From Ochotona curzoniae (taxonomy: Eukaryota > Chordata > Mammalia > Lagomorpha > Ochotonidae): a stretch of DNA of 64,000 nt. The stretch is taken from contig NW_024465751.1 of the NCBI RefSeq assembly GCF_017591425.1, positions 4,402,001 to 4,466,000 on the forward strand, written 5' to 3'. Positions 43,428 to 54,620 of the stretch are shown in pieces. The position numbers were made by a program, and so were the translations under genes. Numbering within the stretch: the stretch's first letter is position 1; the number at the start of each line of letters is the position of its first letter. The notes beneath the pieces were generated by a model, which made no database searches, was not told the DNA's origin, and saw nothing but the letters and a program-made list of their open reading frames with translations.

Positions 43428-43482
43428 CTGTGCTGTACAGTCTTACCACTTGTTTATAGTCTTGATATAAGAAGTTATATAA

Positions 43483-43687
43483 ACCAGAATAATTCAAAAG
43501 GTCTATGGAAAATGGGATTAAATGGTAAGTTTGCTTTGTTGTAAAAGTTTTCTTTAAATCCATGCATATGAAGGCTATTTAGAAGGCTCATGGGAAATGT
43601 ACAGTATGGAAAAATTATGTGTGGATTTTTGCACCAATATAAACTTGCCTCTTAATTCTATTTTCTACAACCTTTCTGAACTTCACA
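43483..43687. mobile_element. mariner-like MITE, copy 2
   Basis: The left end TTCAAAAGGTCTATGGAAAATGGGATTAAATGGTAAGTTTG is mirrored by the right end (minus strand: GTTCAGAAAGGTTGTAGAAAATAGAATTAAGAGGCAAGTTT, then TTGGTGCAAAAATCC). It is the best match to the presumed family consensus of the three copies. Confidence 0.8.
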
Positions 43688-43734
43688 GCTATTACATTTG
43701 GTAGCAGTCTTTGAATATTTCTCCTTTTGAGTTT

Positions 43735-43975
43735 GACTTTTTATTTTTAAAACATTTGGAAGTTTTCATTGTTGCATAATATTGAACATATTTGTGAGTA
43801 TCAGTGTGATGATTTGATAAGTACAGGCCATGTAGAATGGTCAAATTAGGGTCATTTGCTTTTCCATCTCTTCAAACAGTGATTATTTCTGTGTTGGGAA
43901 TTTTGGGACTTTCCTTGTTATTTTGAGATATATCATAAAGCCTTGTAGTCTACAGTTAAGACAGTAAATTATTTA
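43735..43975 (-). mobile_element. L1MA-type 3'UTR fragment
   Basis: GCATAATATTGAACATATTTGTGAG, GATGATTTGATAAGTACAGGCCATGTAGAATGGTCAAATTAGGG, CTCTTCAAACAGTGATTATTTCTGTGTTGGGAA and TTATTTTGAGATATATCATAAAGCC follow the antisense end of L1MA-like elements (gtgatgttttgatatatgta...tgatcaaatcaggg...tatcatttctttgtgttggga). Confidence 0.8.
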
Positions 43976-44084
43976 AAGGGCGGTGTGTTGTCATACAGAC
44001 TGGGGTTTGAGTGCAAGCTTGACTTGGGATATAGCTCTTTTGTTTGCAGTAAGAATTAGAGATAAAACTTATTGTGCAGTGTAG

Positions 44085-44260
44085 TGTCTTCCTAAATTCC
44101 AATACCCTCTTGAATATGACAGTAGACTAGCCCAGTTCCTCATTTCTTAGCTAAAGAAGCTGAGTCCCAGAGAGGGCGGGGCTTGTTTTGAAAGCTGCAC
44201 AGCACGTCAACAGAAGAGCCAAGAGGACTATCCTCTTAGGGCTAAAACCAAACAGCCCCA
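44085..44260 (-). mobile_element. MIR SINE remnant
   Basis: CCTCATTTCTTAGCTAAAGAAGCTGAGTCCCAGAGAGGGCGGGGCTTG ... GCACAGCACGTCAACAGAAGAGCC is an antisense MIR core with altered spacing. Confidence 0.65.
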
Positions 44261-44611
44261 GAGGAATTCTGTAGCCCATGTCCTTCTTCATTTAAAGGTT
44301 GGGTTTTCTGTGCATGTACATTAGGAGATAGGATCAAAGCCACGTGAAACACCTGAGAAATGACTACACATCCACTCTGGAATAGCATCATCAAATGTAC
44401 GGGTGGCATTTTCTTTGGAGCAGAAATGAAGAACCGTAATTTGTAACCTAAGAGCTGACAGCAAAGAATTTGTTACTGCTTGAGTGGCATAGCACAGGGG
44501 CCACTTTGGTTTCTAGGAAGAAGATAATATGAATGGGAAGGAAGCTTGAATGATAGCCTGGAAAGATTTGTTTGCTCTGACAGTCTGAGGTCACCACAGT
44601 CCAGGTTGTCC
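44261..44611. other. unassigned sequence
   Basis: No repeat or exon is recognised. Confidence 0.4.
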
Positions 44612-44884
44612 ATTAAAAAAAAAAAAAGACTTAACAGACAGTGAGCAATTGAGAGGACGCCCATCTGCTGGTTCATTCCTGCAAAGCCCATGGTAGCTGG
44701 GACTGGAGCAGGGTCAAGAACTCAATCCAGGTCTCCCGCACTCAATTCCTAGAGCCATCACTGCTGACCCCAAGGTCTGAACCTGCAGGAAGATAGAACT
44801 GGGAACCCAGAGCTGGGAGTTGAACCCAGTGACTCTACTGTGGGACATAAGCTGGTGAACCACTAGGCTAAATGCCTGTTCCCC
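44612..44884 (-). mobile_element. C-SINE copy, third subfamily
   Basis: The antisense SINE starts with a degraded tail (a run of A) and contains TGCTGGTTCATTCCTGCAAAGCCC. It then has the subfamily 5' half: CTGGGAGTTGAACCCAGTGACTCTACTGTGGGAC and GAACCACTAGGCTAAATGCCTG. Confidence 0.85.
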
Positions 44885-45309
44885 GTGTTCTTTGCTTTGG
44901 TTAGATAAGAATTTAATAAATTTTTTTTAAATTGAAGTGCTGGCTGTCTTGAGTGGCACAAGTCTTTCATTGTATTGACATGCTGCTCAGTTCAAGGTTG
45001 TCAGAATCACCTAAAACACCTGTCCCTTTCCTGGGCTTTGGTCTTGACATGACCATGCTCTGACTTTCCTGTGCCTGTGCGACCTATGTGACATCTCAGG
45101 GGCTGGAGGCACGGGTGGGCGAGAAAGCTCATCCAATATGCTGCATTGTTAATGCCCTTCCTGTCTCTCACGATCTGACTACCCCAACATCTTTAGTTCA
45201 CATTTTTAATAAAAAATATCAGCTTCTAAACATTTAAAAGTGATACTTTTGGAGAACAGACCAGCAACAGATGCTGTCTCCTGTCTACAGCTCTCCCAAG
45301 CAAACCCTG
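44885..45309. other. unassigned sequence
   Basis: Nothing is assigned. A CAGAATCACCTAAAACACCTG stretch near 45003 could be a scrap of MER5A. Confidence 0.4.
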
Positions 45310-45500
45310 TCTTAGTCTTTTCAGGCTACAGTAGGAATGTGTCTTAGGTAATTTCAAAACTGAAATTTATTGCTCAGAGTTCTACAGGCTGGGTAGTAAG
45401 AGGTTCCAGTTTATTTAGTGTGTTCAAAGTGGCACTTGGGTGTTGATGACCTAGGGATGTTCCTCTGATCCCTCTTGGGGCTCTGTTTCTCATCCCGATT
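45310..45500 (-). mobile_element. MaLR LTR fragment
   Basis: TTAGTCTTTTCAGGCTACAGTAGGAATGTGTCTTAGGTAATTTC, then AAATTTATTGCTCAGAGTTCTACAGGCTGGG reproduces the 3' end of an MST/MLT-type LTR read antisense (ttagtcttttcaggctgctataacaaaat...aaatttattgctcacagttctggaggctgggaag). The distal part is lost. Confidence 0.65.
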
Positions 45501-46184
45501 TTCATAAAGCGTGGGGTGTGAGTCCAGGGCTTGTCTGACTTTGCCCTGGCTGTTGGCAAGACAGGCTAGTTATGTTTTATGAACTATGGTGTGTTGGCCC
45601 CTGGATTTGTGGAGGTGAAGTTCAAAGCCTCAGATGGTACAGGGTGAAGGCAAGGTTCCAGCTGTGTATGCAGCTTCACCTGAGCTTCACCTGTGCCTAC
45701 ACTAGAGCTGCTGTGTCAGAGGGAACCAGGCTTGGGATGGCTCTGCGGGGTCTTCTAGCTTCAGAGCTTCTCTCTCTCTCCCCCTGTGCCACCCATTTCC
45801 TACTTTTCCTCCCTTTCATTAGTATAAAGAGAACACATTTCATAGTTACAATAGCTTCAGAGATCTTGGAGGCTCAACATCTTTGATAGCTTTGATTTGG
45901 CCTAGTCAGAATTATCCTAATGTGGGATATATTCTTCAAGTCAGACTACTAACAGAATCAGGATTTGCCGAATGCATCCCCATTAGAAATTGTACTTTAT
46001 GTCCATAATTTATGTTGCCCCACTCATCCTTCACCAATGATCCGGTTATCATACTCAGTTGATGGCTGAAGAAATCAAGGGATACCATTAACGTCTGGAG
46101 ACACTTGGCTAGAAAGTGAGGGAGCCGGCATTTGAACAAGGTCAGGTCTCTACTGTGGTTTTCATTTTACAACCAATTACTACT
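45501..46184. other. unassigned sequence
   Basis: A small duplication of AGCTTCACCTG lies at 45668-45690. No gene is recognised. Confidence 0.4.
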
Positions 46185-46320
46185 TTTCATTTACTAATGT
46201 GGAAACTGAGACCCAGAGAGGTGAAATTGTTTGAGGAATCCACATAGTGGGTAAATGTCAGAGCTAAAATCTAATGGTAGGTCTCTCTGGCTCTAAAGTA
46301 CTCAGGTGTCTTGCAGTAGA
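46185..46320 (-). mobile_element. MIR SINE
   Basis: AATGTGGAAACTGAGACCCAGAGAGGTGAAATTGTTTGAGG ... GTAAATGTCAGAGCTAAAATC is a clear antisense MIR core. Confidence 0.85.
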
Positions 46321-46334
46321 ACAACTTGTCCCTG

Positions 46335-46530
46335 CTTCATGATGCTATGCATGGTGCTACACATGCAAGGTGAATTATCCAGTTACAGTCTTTGGCCTTG
46401 AAGTGATCCCAAGCACCCTGGTTTGTTAGTCCTCCGTTTACCAGTGAGTCTCATGGTGTTAGAATAACTTGCCAAGAACACACAGTTAGATGTGTAGGAG
46501 TCTAGGTTCCCACCCTGCCCCCATGCATTG
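46335..46530 (-). mobile_element. MIR SINE, second in tandem
   Basis: CGTTTACCAGTGAGTCTCATGGTGTTAGAATAACTTGCCAAGAACACACAGTTAGATGTGTAGGAGTC is another antisense MIR, in the same orientation as the one before it. Confidence 0.7.
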
Positions 46531-46544
46531 GCCTCCAGCCTGAA

Positions 46545-46815
46545 AATTCTTCACTTCTCCCTTTGCTAAATCCATTCAACACTCAGATTGCAACTTAAAT
46601 GCCACTTCCCTCGGGGACCTTCTCTGGCTCTCTGCATGAGCTCAGTAAACCCTTTGTGGAGATTTGTAGAGCATCCTGATTATTTTGTAAAAACCTGCCT
46701 TCCTCTAGGTTCTGCAAACTCTGAGGCTAGAGCCCACATCAGTGTTGATCGTTAATGTTGCTGGTGCTTAACACAGTATTTAGCATATAGCTGACACCCC
46801 AAAAATGATAGCTTT
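46545..46815 (+). mobile_element. L2 LINE 3' end
   Basis: AGATTGCAACTTAAATGCCACTTCCCTCGGGGACCTTCTCTGGC is the L2 'cagctcaaatgccacctcctccgggaagccttccctgac' segment. TTCTGCAAACTCTGAGGCTAGAGCC and CACAGTATTTAGCATATAGCTGACACC follow in order. Confidence 0.82.
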
Positions 46816-47559
46816 TATTGCATATAACACATATTTATGCAAATGAATATGCTTAAACATAAATGATAGTTATATATATGAGTATCATTTATATATATAA
46901 GTGATAATCATTAGTTCCACCAAGTTCCTTCTTATTAATGCATCAGTCACAGAGATGTCAATTAGTAGTGTAATTGTTGCATTTTCCCGATTACTTGCTC
47001 TTGGCAGACATTGCCAGTCAATCACCATATTCCATCCTACTGAGACCCAGGGGAGCTCAAAATCTTTTGCGAGGCAGTACTCCAGGCAGCCACTATCAAT
47101 TCACTGGACTGGGCCCAATAAATGAAAATTGGACATCCTGAATGAGGAAACAGTCTCAGATATTGTGCACAGCTGTAGTTTCGTGCAACTTTAATGATCT
47201 GGGGAACTAAAAAGCACAGCGATGCTTGCTCTCTTCCTGCAGAGATTCTAATTAGTTAATGATTCTAAAGGTCTGAGAACCACTGGCTAACCAACCAGTG
47301 TTTATACTGATTGGTTCTCATATATATTCCACTTTTCCTGGGATTATTTCCTTTTAGGTATAATGTGTAATTACCCCAAACTAGACATTGAGAATACATA
47401 TATGATGGAAAGACTGATCTCGTTTCCTTAGTAGCTCTTGTTCTAATGCAAGAGACAACCTTTCATTAACAACTTGTAAAAGAGGCACATTATTTTCAGT
47501 TACTCCATGGATGCATGAAAGTACAAGGCAAAATGTGACAAAGGAAGACATTCATACCA
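46816..47559. other. unassigned AT-rich sequence
   Basis: An AT-rich stretch lies at 46815-46905 with repeated CATTTATATATA-type words. GTCTGAGAACCACTGG at 47272 resembles the end of a MER5-type hAT element, without an identifiable other end. Confidence 0.4.
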
Positions 47560-47900
47560 CCCATGGTAATCAGGGAAAACTTTTTATGGTAGCTGTCTTT
47601 TTCAGACTGGCTCATTTCATTGAGCATAATGGTGCCCTGTTGCATCCAATTTATTGCAGAAGACAGGATTTCATTTTTATGTCTGAGTTAGTATTCTATC
47701 CTGTGTTTATGTCATATTTTCTTTATCCAGCCATCAGTTGATGGACATCTGGGTTGTTTACCTATGTTAACATTGTGAACTGAGCTACAGTAAGCACTAG
47801 TGGTACAAATGGCATTCTCTTGATCCAGAGTTTTCCTAGTGTAGGCCTAGCTACCTTCTCTGTGCATACTCCAGTCTCAAAGGGGAGCCGTGAAGCCTAG
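47560..47900 (-). mobile_element. old L1 3'UTR fragment
   Basis: CATTTCATTGAGCATAATGGTGCCCTGTTGCATCCAATTTATTGCAG, AGACAGGATTTCATTTTTATGTCTG and CAGTTGATGGACATCTGGGTTG match the antisense L1 'cagcataatgtcctccagttccatccatgttg...gatggacatttgggttg' region. It is truncated on both sides. Confidence 0.82.
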
Positions 47901-47940
47901 CCCCCCACTTTTAGAGGCAGTTGGCATTGAACTCACTTTT

Positions 47941-48270
47941 TAAAAAAATGATTTATTTTATTTTTATTGGAAAGTCAGATATACAGAAAGGAGGAGAGAC
48001 AGAGAGGAAGATCTTCCATCTGCTGACTCATTTCCCAAGCAGCTGTGGCAGCTAGAGCTGTGCAAATCTGAAGCCAGGAGTCCGGAAACTCTTCCAGGTC
48101 TCCCACATGGGTGCAGGGTCCCAAGGGTTTGGGTCAACTTCTACTGCTTTCCCAGGCCATAAGTAGTGAGCTGGATGGGAAATGGGGTGGCCGGCATTAG
48201 AACTGGCATCCATATGGCATCCTAGGCATGCAAGACGAGGACTATAGTCACTAAGCTACCGTGCTGGGCC
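47941..48270 (-). mobile_element. C-SINE copy, young, with 13-bp target-site duplication
   Basis: A full-length antisense SINE from TAAAAAAATGATTTATTTTATT to CTACCGTGCTGGGCC. The flanks TGAACTCACTTTT (47928-47940) and TGAGCTCACTTTT (48271-48283) differ at one base. Confidence 0.95.
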
Positions 48271-48283
48271 TGAGCTCACTTTT

Positions 48284-48674
48284 AAAGGATAGATTGCAGT
48301 AAATTCATGGTGAATACAAATCATAGAACACTTTGAATGACATACAAAATGACATGGAGTCAGTGAAATAAAGACAATAATATGGTTCTTAGAGTTGATC
48401 CTCATGAATGAGCTGTACTGGAAGCATGGAGGAAGCATTGGAAAAGCTGATTGAATCTAGGTTATTGGTACAAAACTGAGGACTGATGTGTGGTCATGGA
48501 AGTGAGGCCAAGGGGGGAGGATATCAAATTCATGAGTTGGAGGTAGAATGGGATTTTGGTAATGTGGATGAAATATTGAATATGACTCTTAAGGGAAACA
48601 TCTGAAAATCAATTGCATACTTGCAGTTATTGCTTTACATTACACTGTGAGATCCTGGAAATAGCATTTTTATT
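48284..48674. other. unassigned sequence
   Basis: No repeat or exon is recognised. Confidence 0.4.
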
Positions 48675-48900
48675 CTGGTCTAGATATTGTGTCAAATATC
48701 TCCATACTTCTTCTCATTAATCCTCATGATAGTTTCTTATAATGTTCTCCCCTGTTATTTCCATCTTTTAGAGGAGGATACTGGGGTAGAAGTATGTTAT
48801 GTAACTGTCCCAAGATTACAAAGCACACAGGTGACAGAGTCAGGATTGAAACGTAGAGAGCTGACGCTAGAACACAACACGGGGAACAGTGAGAATGCTA
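48675..48900 (-). mobile_element. MIR SINE, nearly complete
   Basis: TTCTCATTAATCCTCATGATAG...TTTCCATCTTTTAGAGGAGGATACTGGGG...GTAACTGTCCCAAGATTACAAAGCACACAGGTGACAGAGTCAGGATTG is an antisense MIR spanning most of its length. Confidence 0.82.
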
Positions 48901-48917
48901 TCTTGGTTATTGCTCTG

Positions 48918-49135
48918 TTCCAGTGGTTCTCAATCAGGAATGGCTTTGTGTCTCCCATGCAGGGGTACATTTAGCAGTAGCTGTACTAAGCTTTGTTGTC
49001 CCAGCTTGTGGGAGATGGACTTGTTTCTCCTGGCATTCAATGGGTAGAAATCCCGTAATGCTTGGCACCATGTAAATCCCTCTCCAAGAGAAAAACGTTT
49101 CTGTCAGTAGTTCTGAGATGGAAAAGCTCGATTCT
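48918..49135 (+). mobile_element. MER20-like hAT-Charlie element
   Basis: CCAGTGGTTCTCAATCAGGAATGGCTTTGTGTCTCCCATGCAGGGG, then TTGTTGTCCCAGCTTGTGGGAGATGG, CTGGCATTCAATGGGTAGAAATCC and CAGTAGTTCTGAGATGGAAAAGC match MER20 from end to end at about its usual 219-bp length. MER20 copies are known in other mammals as regulatory-element donors. Confidence 0.82.
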
Positions 49136-49137
49136 AT

Positions 49138-49203
49138 TCCCAGGGCCTGGTTCAATATTTGGTAGATTGTAAGGTCAATCTACATGTTTGTTGAATTAAA
49201 CAG
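49138..49203 (+). mobile_element. possible L2 3' terminus
   Basis: CCCAGGGCCTGGTTCAATATTTGGTAGATTG ... TTTGTTGAATTAAAC resembles 'cccagggcctggcacatagtaggtgctcaata...tttgttgaatgaa'. Confidence 0.5.
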
Positions 49204-50823
49204 AACTTCTCGGCATGTATGTATGTACATATGCCCATACACATTTAACTATGTAAAGGCAAAAGTCCTTAAACATATACACACTTTAATTCTGTCACAT
49301 GCTCCCCATCACAGAAATTTCACCATGTGTGATCTTTACTTTCTGCCAAATCTGTAGCTTTGGGATGATGATTCTCATTTATCCTAGTCCAAGTCTTGTC
49401 TCCTGTAATTACGCTGTCTCCTGGCTTGGCCAGCATCCCACGGAGAGGGATTTTCTGTGAAGTCCTCCAGTTGCTGTATCGACTTAGCAAAGATTTTGGG
49501 GTTTTGGGAGTTTCGCTTTCTTGTTCCCTACCCCATCCTGTTGGAATTCATTGCCTCATGCCCGTACTTTCCTAGCAGGATTATAGGGTCTAGAGCTAGC
49601 AGAGGGGTTCAGAAATGTACTTTGGAGAATGAGCTGCTTGCTCTGGCCCACGAAAGAAGCTTCCTAAATAATCAGATCCATGTCAGAGCTCACTGAATGA
49701 ACTGATTGTGGTTGGAAGCCTCATTTCCATTCCAGAGGATGACATATTCCTGCATGTGGGTGATGTAGACTTGGAAAAGTTCTACCCCCTGATGTAACTC
49801 AAGTGGGCTTTGCAAATGCAACCTACTTGCATTACCCCTATATCAGATTGCTATCCGACAGCTGCTGCCCTGTATTCTACCCGCATCTCCTGTTATGCTT
49901 GGGATTTTGTAATAAAAAATACAAAAAATTAATAATAGGCATGTAAGAGCTTTGCTTATTCCTCCAATTCCTAAATTCATCATTTTTATTCTGTTCTGGA
50001 ATAATTGCCTTTGCTACAGCTACGGTTAGGAAGGGCGGGGTACCTGCTCACATGGCCTACTGTAGCAACAGAGCGATTTTAGGAATGAGCTGGGAGTAGG
50101 GAAGTCATGGGGGAGGAATCATCTACTCCAGTGAGCTGAAGGCTGGTTGTGGGGTTGATTGTCTGATCCAGGTAAATTCTCCATAATAATGTGCAAGAAC
50201 TGCAGAGTAAGCATGGAGCTTCTTTAAGCTTTCTTATACTGACATCTTCACTTCCATTTGACCTTCACGATGCTCACAGGGCTGCGGCCTCTCACGCAGC
50301 CCACATCGACCGGCCTGTAAAGGAAGAATTGAGACCGCTCAGAATCACTTTCCTAATGACTGTGCCAGATCTGATTCTAATCTGGGAACTGATGATAGTA
50401 TCAGGATGTGTTTCATCATGAAACACAGGAAAATAAAAATTGAGAAGTTCAATTTCCAAGCTTCAGCCTCTGATAATGTTGTCACTGAGGACTGGATTTA
50501 TTCCCACACTTCGACCTGGCTTTGTACTGTCTCTGCCCAACAATCCTGGAGCAACATGCCTTCTTGTTTCATCCAGCAGGTGTGGAAATGCCTTTCCTTG
50601 AGATTTCTTAACAGACATCTTGGAGATTCATTCTGAATTGACTAGAAAAGGCACAGGTTTGCAGATTTGCCTTACATTTACCTCTGGCTGGGGAGGGAAT
50701 GAACTGAATATCTTGGCTGAAGTTGTGACCTCTGTTCTCAGACACCAATAGAAGTCAGGCGGTTGATGAAGAGAGCAATAGGTGGCATAGAGCCAGCCAC
50801 AATGTGCACTTGATCTTCTTGGC
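49204..50823. other. unassigned single-copy sequence
   Basis: About 1.6 kb in which I recognise no repeat. Frames do not exceed 95 codons. Confidence 0.45.
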
Positions 50824-51108
50824 ATTTAAAAAATATTTTATTTGAAATATGAAGTTGGGGGAGAGGGAGGAAGGAATAATGAGAGTGAGACAGAAAACAC
50901 ATAGGAGGGAACACATTTTCTATGTACTGGTTTACTTTGAAGATATCTGTAACCGAGTCTGAGCCAGGCTGAAAGCCAGGAGTTAGACATACTTCCCAAG
51001 TTTCCCGTGTAGGTGTCAGGCAGCTGTTAGAGCCACTATGTCACTATTTGCAGCCTCTCATTTGCACATTAGCTGGAACTAGGAGACCAGAACTCTAACC
51101 CGTGTGTC
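50824..51108 (-). mobile_element. C-SINE copy, old
   Basis: A diverged antisense SINE (TTTAAAAAATATTTTATTTGAAA tail; GAGTCTGAGCCAGGCTGAAAGCC; GTTTCCCGTGTAGG; TTAGCTGGAACTAGGAGACCAGAACTC). Its 5' end is lost. Confidence 0.8.
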
Positions 51109-51364
51109 CTTCTCTCCCTCCCCACCCCCCAACCCCCGCCACCAGCATTTCAGAACTATCCAAACCACTTGAGCAGAATCCACCACATTGGGACCCTGGG
51201 TGGATATTGGGTGGCAGCTCCCCATTCCTGGGATTCTTTATCTCTTCCCTTCCTCCAGAAACAAGAAGAAATAGAAAATTTGGAAACAGTGATTTCACCC
51301 ACTTTCCCCTAACCCTCGATCCTTCCACCCTGATCAACCATGTAATCATAAAAAATAAAAGAAT
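51109..51364. other. unassigned sequence
   Basis: A C-rich stretch at 51109-51140 (CTCCCTCCCCACCCCCCAACCCCC) starts this spacer. No family is recognised. Confidence 0.45.
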
Positions 51365-51678
51365 TAAAATAATTATTTTTATTCAAAAGAAAGATTTATG
51401 GAGAGAAGAAGAGACAGAAAGATCTTCCATCCATTGATTCACTCCTCAAATGAGTACAATGGCTGGAGCCGAGCCAATCTGAAGTTAGGAGCCAGGAGTT
51501 TCTTCCAGATCTCCTATGTGGATACAGGATCCCAAGGACTTGGACCATGCTCTGCTCTTTCCCCAGACCATAAACAGGTACTTCAATGGGAAGTGGAGCA
51601 GCTGGGACACGAACTGGTACCCATAGAGGATGTTGGCACTTGTAGGAGCATAGCCTGTTAAGTCATGGTGCCAGCCCC
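51365..51678 (-). mobile_element. C-SINE copy
   Basis: A complete antisense SINE (AAAGATTTATGGAGAGAAGAAGAG; GATCTCCTATGTGGATACAGG; GGAAGTGGAGCAGCTGGGACACGAAC; AAGTCATGGTGCCAGCCCC). Confidence 0.9.
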
Positions 51679-52055
51679 TCAAGCCAAGTCTTAATGGTTG
51701 TGTTAAATACGTACTCTTCCTCTTGGAATTTGAATCTCAGAAATCTATTACAACAATGCTCACCCTACTGGCTTTCTTTGTGATTAAAGTGTTCCCTTTC
51801 CACTTTACTGATTCTGGGAAACTTATTTTCTGTTCATATGGCTACTGTCAAAAAATGTAGTCCTAACTTCTTTCAACAAGGCAGAAAAGGTGGCAGGATT
51901 TGACAAAAATCTCAACTTGGAAGCCATTTGTTTTTCTGAGAAATATCATCAATGGAAATAAATTCTTAAGTTCTTTCATTCATACTTACTTGCTTTTTTA
52001 ATCCCATGATTGTCCTTTATTGCTTTATCTTCCCATCTATTCCATCCAAAATATA
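51679..52055. other. unassigned sequence
   Basis: No repeat or exon is recognised. Confidence 0.4.
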
Positions 52056-52392
52056 GTCGAGATTTAGCCCAGTAGTCAAGATGTCCACGGCCCATGTCAG
52101 GTTCTCTGGGTTTGATTCCCAGTTATTGCTCCCAATTCCAACTTCCTGCTAATGCAGATCCGGGAAGGCAGCAGCTTTGAGTCATGTGCTTGAGCCCCTC
52201 TGCCCAGTTAGGAGCCTAGGCTGGAGCTTCTGGCTCCTTGCTGTGTTATGGCACAGCAACAGATACTGCATCCATTTAGGAAGTGAACCAGCTGATGGAA
52301 AATCAGCATCTCTCAGTCCCTTTTTTTCTATGTGTGTCTGTCTCCTGGTTGTTCTGCCTTCATCAATAAGTAAATTAATAATAATAAAAAGA
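52056..52392 (+). mobile_element. C-SINE copy, plus strand, third subfamily
   Basis: The sense SINE has an A-box-like TTTAGCCCAGTAGTCAAG and a B-box-like GGGTTTGATTCCCAG, then ACTTCCTGCTAATGCAGATCCGGG. Its 3' end is CATCAATAAGTAAATTAATAATAAT. Confidence 0.85.
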
Positions 52393-52607
52393 ATCACACA
52401 GGAACAAGGAAACACAATTTAGAGTGAGACTTAAATTTGAGCCTTTTTTCTGACCTCCAGTAGCTCTGCTATCTTAATTCCTCACCTTAAGTTACATTAT
52501 TTTTCTGTAAGGTGCGACCACAATACTAACAGGAGAATGAGGAGGATTACATGTGATATGTAAGAGCACTTAGCAAAGTACTTGGGGAAGTAGCAAGCTT
52601 ATTAGTT

Positions 52608-52920
52608 CAGTCTCTAATTTACAGTGAGTTAATTTAGCAGTTTTTGATGTTATAATGATATGAAAATTATTCCCGTTGAACAGAAACTATGCTTCAACTT
52701 TTGAATTTTGATCTTTTCTTGAGCTAGTTCTGGGAGAAACAAAGCTTCCTTATATCCTAGGCAGCAGCATTGAGCCTCACCTCCTGGGAGCCAACTCCTG
52801 GTGAAGGCATACAGTGCTACCAAGATTGGGTATGTTGAATGCATTTTTGATCTAATGATTTTTCAACTTAGGTTGGGTCTGTTGAGACATAACCCTGGTG
52901 TAAGGTGAGGAATATGCATG
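52608..52920 (+). mobile_element. Tigger/pogo-type DNA transposon remnant
   Basis: The ends CAGTCTCTAATTTACAGTG and TTTTCAACTTAGGTTGGGTCTGTTGAGACATAACCCTGG correspond to a mammalian Tigger family with 'cagacggtccccgacttacgatgg...acttacgatgggtttatcgggac' ends. Inside, ACTTTTGAATTTTGATCTTTTCTTGAGCTAG and GGCAGCAGCATTGAGCCTCACCTCC also match. The element is internally deleted with no transposase. Confidence 0.78.
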
Positions 52921-54384
52921 GTTTGTTTCCCTTTTCCAGTATTCTTATTTCTTTCTTAGTTTTGACCAAAGCAGTCTGCTCTCTGAGAATGGACCATGGA
53001 GATTACAGGAGTGAACAAGTTTTGGGCAGTGACTTTTTTTACTTACCTGATACTGCTGTTTCTCCTTACAGTATAAATTATTACGTAGTTTTGAAAAGTT
53101 TGAAGCAAAGAGACACCCTCATAATTTAAAAATCATTAATCAAATATGTTTCACAAAAATGAATATAGCCAATGATGAGCTATTACTGTATCAAGCAAAG
53201 TGATAGTTTGAGCACTGATAGCTACTGAAGCTCTCAGTATTCTAGTTTACACATTAGTGATTTGTAATATCAGCAGCTCCCCCACAAAAGTAGCTATTCT
53301 CATGAAACAAAGCAGTATTCATTTCAGCCTGTATGAGTTAGGGATGGTAATGTGTGCTTTTTTTTTTTTTTACTGTCACATTTATTTTTTAATCCTGCTT
53401 AATATAATGTCCCAGATTCTTAGATGTTGATGTCAAGAGAGGAATGAGTTATTGCTGTTGACTTTGCAAGCTTTCCTGTTTCACCTCTGATGTCTTTAGC
53501 AGTTGTTGTGGGGAATCCCTCTAAGAAGCCAGGCATAGCAATTGGTAATGCTTCACACACATAATGGACCAATTTGCAGATAAGGTTTCAATTTGGTTTT
53601 CATAACCATTCTAAGAAATGCAAACCTTTACATTGCCAGTTCACTTAACCGGACTTCCATTTCCATGTTCGTTATATGAGATTTGAATTTGTAGCAATAT
53701 CAGAGAAAATCTATTTCTATTCATAAAATACTGTACTTTTATAAGTTACCATTTCAACACCATCTTCTGCTGTCTTCCTCCCAGGAAGACAAGGTCCTTG
53801 AATTTAGCTGATGTTAAGGTTCTGTGGCTCTTGTTCTTTAGAAAATGTTTCCTAAATTTGCTTTATCCCTATGTTCTCTGCCCTGGTTTAAATCTTTCTT
53901 TCAACTTTTATTACTCATCACACTGCTACAGTATGGGGAGGTATTTTAAGTACTTGTTAAATATTAGGGCTCTTCAAACACATGCGATCTTATTAAATGC
54001 CAGTATCTTTGGAGATAAAATTTGCTTACCTATCTCCATCAAGGCACCAAGGTGTTAGCTTTTTCCGTACACTGTATAAGTGACAGGAGTAGCAATGAAA
54101 TTCCAGGGGATTTTAAAGCTCAGGCTTTTGGACTACTTCCCACCTTGATCCCGTCAACATTCATACAAAAGTTTCCTAGCCAGAGGCTTTGTGTGCTGTG
54201 CCACAATGCTGGTACTGATTTTAAGTGCTTTTATATTCCAAAACAAGTGACACATAGTAATCATTTTACTATGTGTATTTTTATCAAAACAACATGTTTT
54301 GTAACTTGAATATATACAATGACATTTTTTATTCTGATTATATCATCCTGTGACTTGAAAGTCACAGTCCTGAGCTTTAAGTAT
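52921..54384. other. unassigned AT-rich sequence
   Basis: About 1.4 kb with no confident repeat. It includes a T-run at 53359-53371 and a faintly L2-like stretch at 53800-53950. Confidence 0.45.
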
Positions 54385-54620
54385 AAATTCAAGATTTCAG
54401 TCATGGCCCACACAGCTCTACATCGTCTGTCCTTGTCCACCTTCTGGTCTCAACTTGCCATGGCCACTCTTACCCTTGGTGCTTTAGATCCAGTAGCTAT
54501 CTGCTTGTATTATGCACTAAGAAGGGTCCTGACCTCCTACATAGACCTTTCACAAATGCTGTTCAACTTGAATTGTTCAGATTAAGCTTCCTGTGTTCTG
54601 AATTGCGAATCTTACTGTCA
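54385..54620 (+). mobile_element. L2 LINE remnant
   Basis: TCATGGCCCACACAGCTCTACATCGTCTGTCC, CCACCTTCTGGTCTCAACTTGCCATGGCCACTC and CTATCTGCTTGTATTATGC keep the L2 order (aaggccctgcatgatctggcc...cagcctcatctcttgccactc...). Confidence 0.65.
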
